A stretch of 64,000 nucleotides of DNA from Streptomyces griseus subsp. griseus (GTDB lineage: Bacteria > Actinomycetota > Actinomycetes > Streptomycetales > Streptomycetaceae). Position 1 is the first letter of the stretch; the number at the start of each line of letters is the position of its first letter. Below, piece after piece: positions 62,720 through 64,000 of the stretch. Location: contig NZ_CP032543.1 of the NCBI RefSeq assembly GCF_003610995.1, positions 496,001 to 560,000 of the forward strand, in the 5' to 3' direction. The notes beneath the pieces were generated by a model. That model was not told the DNA's origin. It made no database searches and worked only from the letters and a program-made list of their open reading frames with translations. Position numbers and translations under genes: made by a program.

Positions 62720-64000
62720 CACCCGAGCAGACCGCTGCGCCCGGTACCACTCTCCCCGTCGCCGACGCCCGCCGGACCCGCGCGGAGATCCTGCGCCGCC
62801 TCGCCGCGCGCCGCCGCCGGCTCGGGGCGGCCCTCCTCACCCTGCTCGGCGGTACCGCGGCCACGCTCGCCACTCCGCCGGTGCTCGGCGGGATCGTGGA
62901 CGCCGTCGCCGACGGGGCCGGGCGGAGCCGGGTCCTGGCCCTCGGCGCCGCCCTGGTGGCCGCCACCGCCGTCGGGGCAGCCCTCGCCTACGCCGGCGGC
63001 CGGATGCTGGTGGCGCTCGTGCAGGAGGTGCTGGCGGAGCTGCGCGAGGACGTCTTCGAGACGGCCGTCCATCTCCCGGTCAACACCCTGGAGAGCGGCG
63101 GGAGCTCCGATGTCGTCTCGCGGGTCACCCGCGACGTGGAGGCGGTCTCGGAAGCCGCGTCCGACGTGCTCCCCGAGGTGACGAACGCGGGCTTCACCAT
63201 CGGTCTGAGCCTGGTGGGACTCGCCGTCCTCGACCTCCGCCTCGCACTCGCCGGGCTCGTCTGCCTGCCCGTCCACGTCTACGCCACCCGGCAGTTCCTC
63301 CGCCGCTCGCACCGCGTGTACGGGGACATCCGGAGGCTGGAGTCGGCGCGCGGGCAGTCGGTCATCGAGGCGGTACGGGGAGCCGGGTCCATCGTCGCGT
63401 ACCGCACCCAGGACCAGCACCTCGGCGACCTGGCCGACCGCAGCACCCGGGCGATCGAGAGGCAGCGGGACGGGGTGAAGCTGCGCAACCGGTTCACGGG
63501 GCTGCTCAACGCGGCGGAGTTCCTCGGTCTCGCCGCAGTCCTGGTGACGGGCTTCCGGCTCTTCGGCTCGGGGGCCGTCACCCTCGGCGCCGCCACCGCC
63601 GCCGCCCTCTACTTCCACCGGCTCTTCGGCCCGGTCGGGGCGCTCCTGGGCAGCCTGGACGACATCCAGCGGGCCACGGTGGGGCTGTCGCGCCTGGTCG
63701 GGATCACCGACCTGGAGGGCCGCCCCGTACGCCCCGGGAGCGAGGCGCGGGGGTCCGGGCGCCCGGACATCGACGTCAAGGGCGTCTCGTACGCGTACGA
63801 CGGCACCCGCCCCGCCCTGCGCGAGGTCTCGTTGCACGTCCCGGCCGGCACCAGCCTCGCGCTCGTCGGTGCCAGCGGCTCGGGCAAGTCCACGCTGGCC
63901 CGGCTCGTCGCGGGCATCGGCACCCCGGACCGGGGCAGCGTCACGGTGGGAGGCGCGGAGGGTCCCGACGCGCCGGCCCGCTATCTGGTCACCCAGGAGG
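62716..64000 (+). CDS. ABC half-transporter, catalytic partner, 3' end outside window
   Basis: The first 428 residues of the second half-transporter, starting with GTG 62716. Six helices follow a charged start (RRRRLGAALLTLLGGTAATL). The coupling region SSDVVSRVTRDVEAVSEAAS is typical. The nucleotide domain begins at DIDVKGVSYAYDGTRPALRE and contains an intact Walker A, GASGSGKST at 385-393. The signature and Walker B lie beyond the window. Overlaps the upstream partner by GTGA. Confidence 0.9.
   Translation, partial: MTPEQTAAPGTTLPVADARRTRAEILRRLAARRRRLGAALLTLLGGTAATLATPPVLGGIVDAVADGAGRSRVLALGAALVAATAVGAALAYAGGRMLVALVQEVLAELREDVFETAVHLPVNTLESGGSSDVVSRVTRDVEAVSEAASDVLPEVTNAGFTIGLSLVGLAVLDLRLALAGLVCLPVHVYATRQFLRRSHRVYGDIRRLESARGQSVIEAVRGAGSIVAYRTQDQHLGDLADRSTRAIERQRDGVKLRNRFTGLLNAAEFLGLAAVLVTGFRLFGSGAVTLGAATAAALYFHRLFGPVGALLGSLDDIQRATVGLSRLVGITDLEGRPVRPGSEARGSGRPDIDVKGVSYAYDGTRPALREVSLHVPAGTSLALVGASGSGKSTLARLVAGIGTPDRGSVTVGGAEGPDAPARYLVTQE

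Overview
The window is a very GC-rich, gene-dense actinobacterial chromosome segment, almost certainly Streptomyces. The evidence is strong third-position G/C bias, frequent GTG starts, GTGA/ATGA stop-start overlaps, and families such as DUF5134, LVIVD-repeat protein, TerD pairs, GlnA4-type glutamine synthetase-like enzyme, PucR regulator and a GH18 chitinase with a ricin-type domain. I see no tRNA, rRNA, CRISPR array, insertion sequence or prophage.

Layout. 0-13 kb: housekeeping and hypothetical genes (GNAT end, DUF5134, M56 peptidase, PAP2 phosphatase, secreted LVIVD protein divergent from a DUF305 lipoprotein, methyltransferase, cupin, BNR-repeat protein, Ung, BadF-type kinase, CbiX-like protein), with two decayed genes: an FprA-like ferredoxin reductase and a GNAT. 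13-25 kb: lactonase, FUSC exporter, Lrp regulator, HAD phosphatase, a Ser/Thr kinase with a shifted 5' end, aldo/keto reductase, a secreted GH18/GH16 pair, a LigD-type phosphoesterase domain, a geranylgeranyl-reductase-like flavoprotein and a truncated winged-helix gene. 26-33 kb: tatA, two CNNM/CorC-like membrane proteins, a BlaI/M56 regulator-protease pair, two TerD proteins and a membrane protein. TACA-N4-TGTA palindromes lie upstream of both tatA and blaI/terD.

33-41 kb is a coherent gene set for gamma-glutamylation and breakdown of an amine, most likely ethanolamine: C26 hydrolase, ethanolamine-type permease, FadR regulator, GlnA4-like ligase, aldehyde dehydrogenase and SDR. The motif CAAWGGT-N10-ACCTT occurs both at the permease promoter and between fadR and glnA. 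A PucR regulator coupled to a 50-residue membrane protein follows.

41-53 kb is a run of mostly overlapping genes that looks like an envelope-glycan or glycolipid assembly locus: DUF3068 protein, GT4 glycosyltransferase, methyltransferase, a 1448-residue AftD-like arabinofuranosyltransferase, a PapA/condensation-type acyltransferase (frameshifted here), methyltransferase, EamA transporter, Trm112-like protein and FkbM methyltransferase. This is my best candidate for an undescribed system, because Streptomyces walls are not known to carry arabinogalactan.

53-57 kb holds a GntR regulator and two amidohydrolases with GGTATAC sites between regulator and enzymes. 57-64 kb is an iron-siderophore operon: AraC regulator behind an iron box, binding lipoprotein, two FecCD permeases and two ABC half-transporters. 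The first half-transporter lacks a Walker A motif; the second has one and runs off the window. Several apparent frameshifts (kinase, acyltransferase, GNAT, reductase) could be true decay or sequencing error; two of them need only one extra C in a C run.
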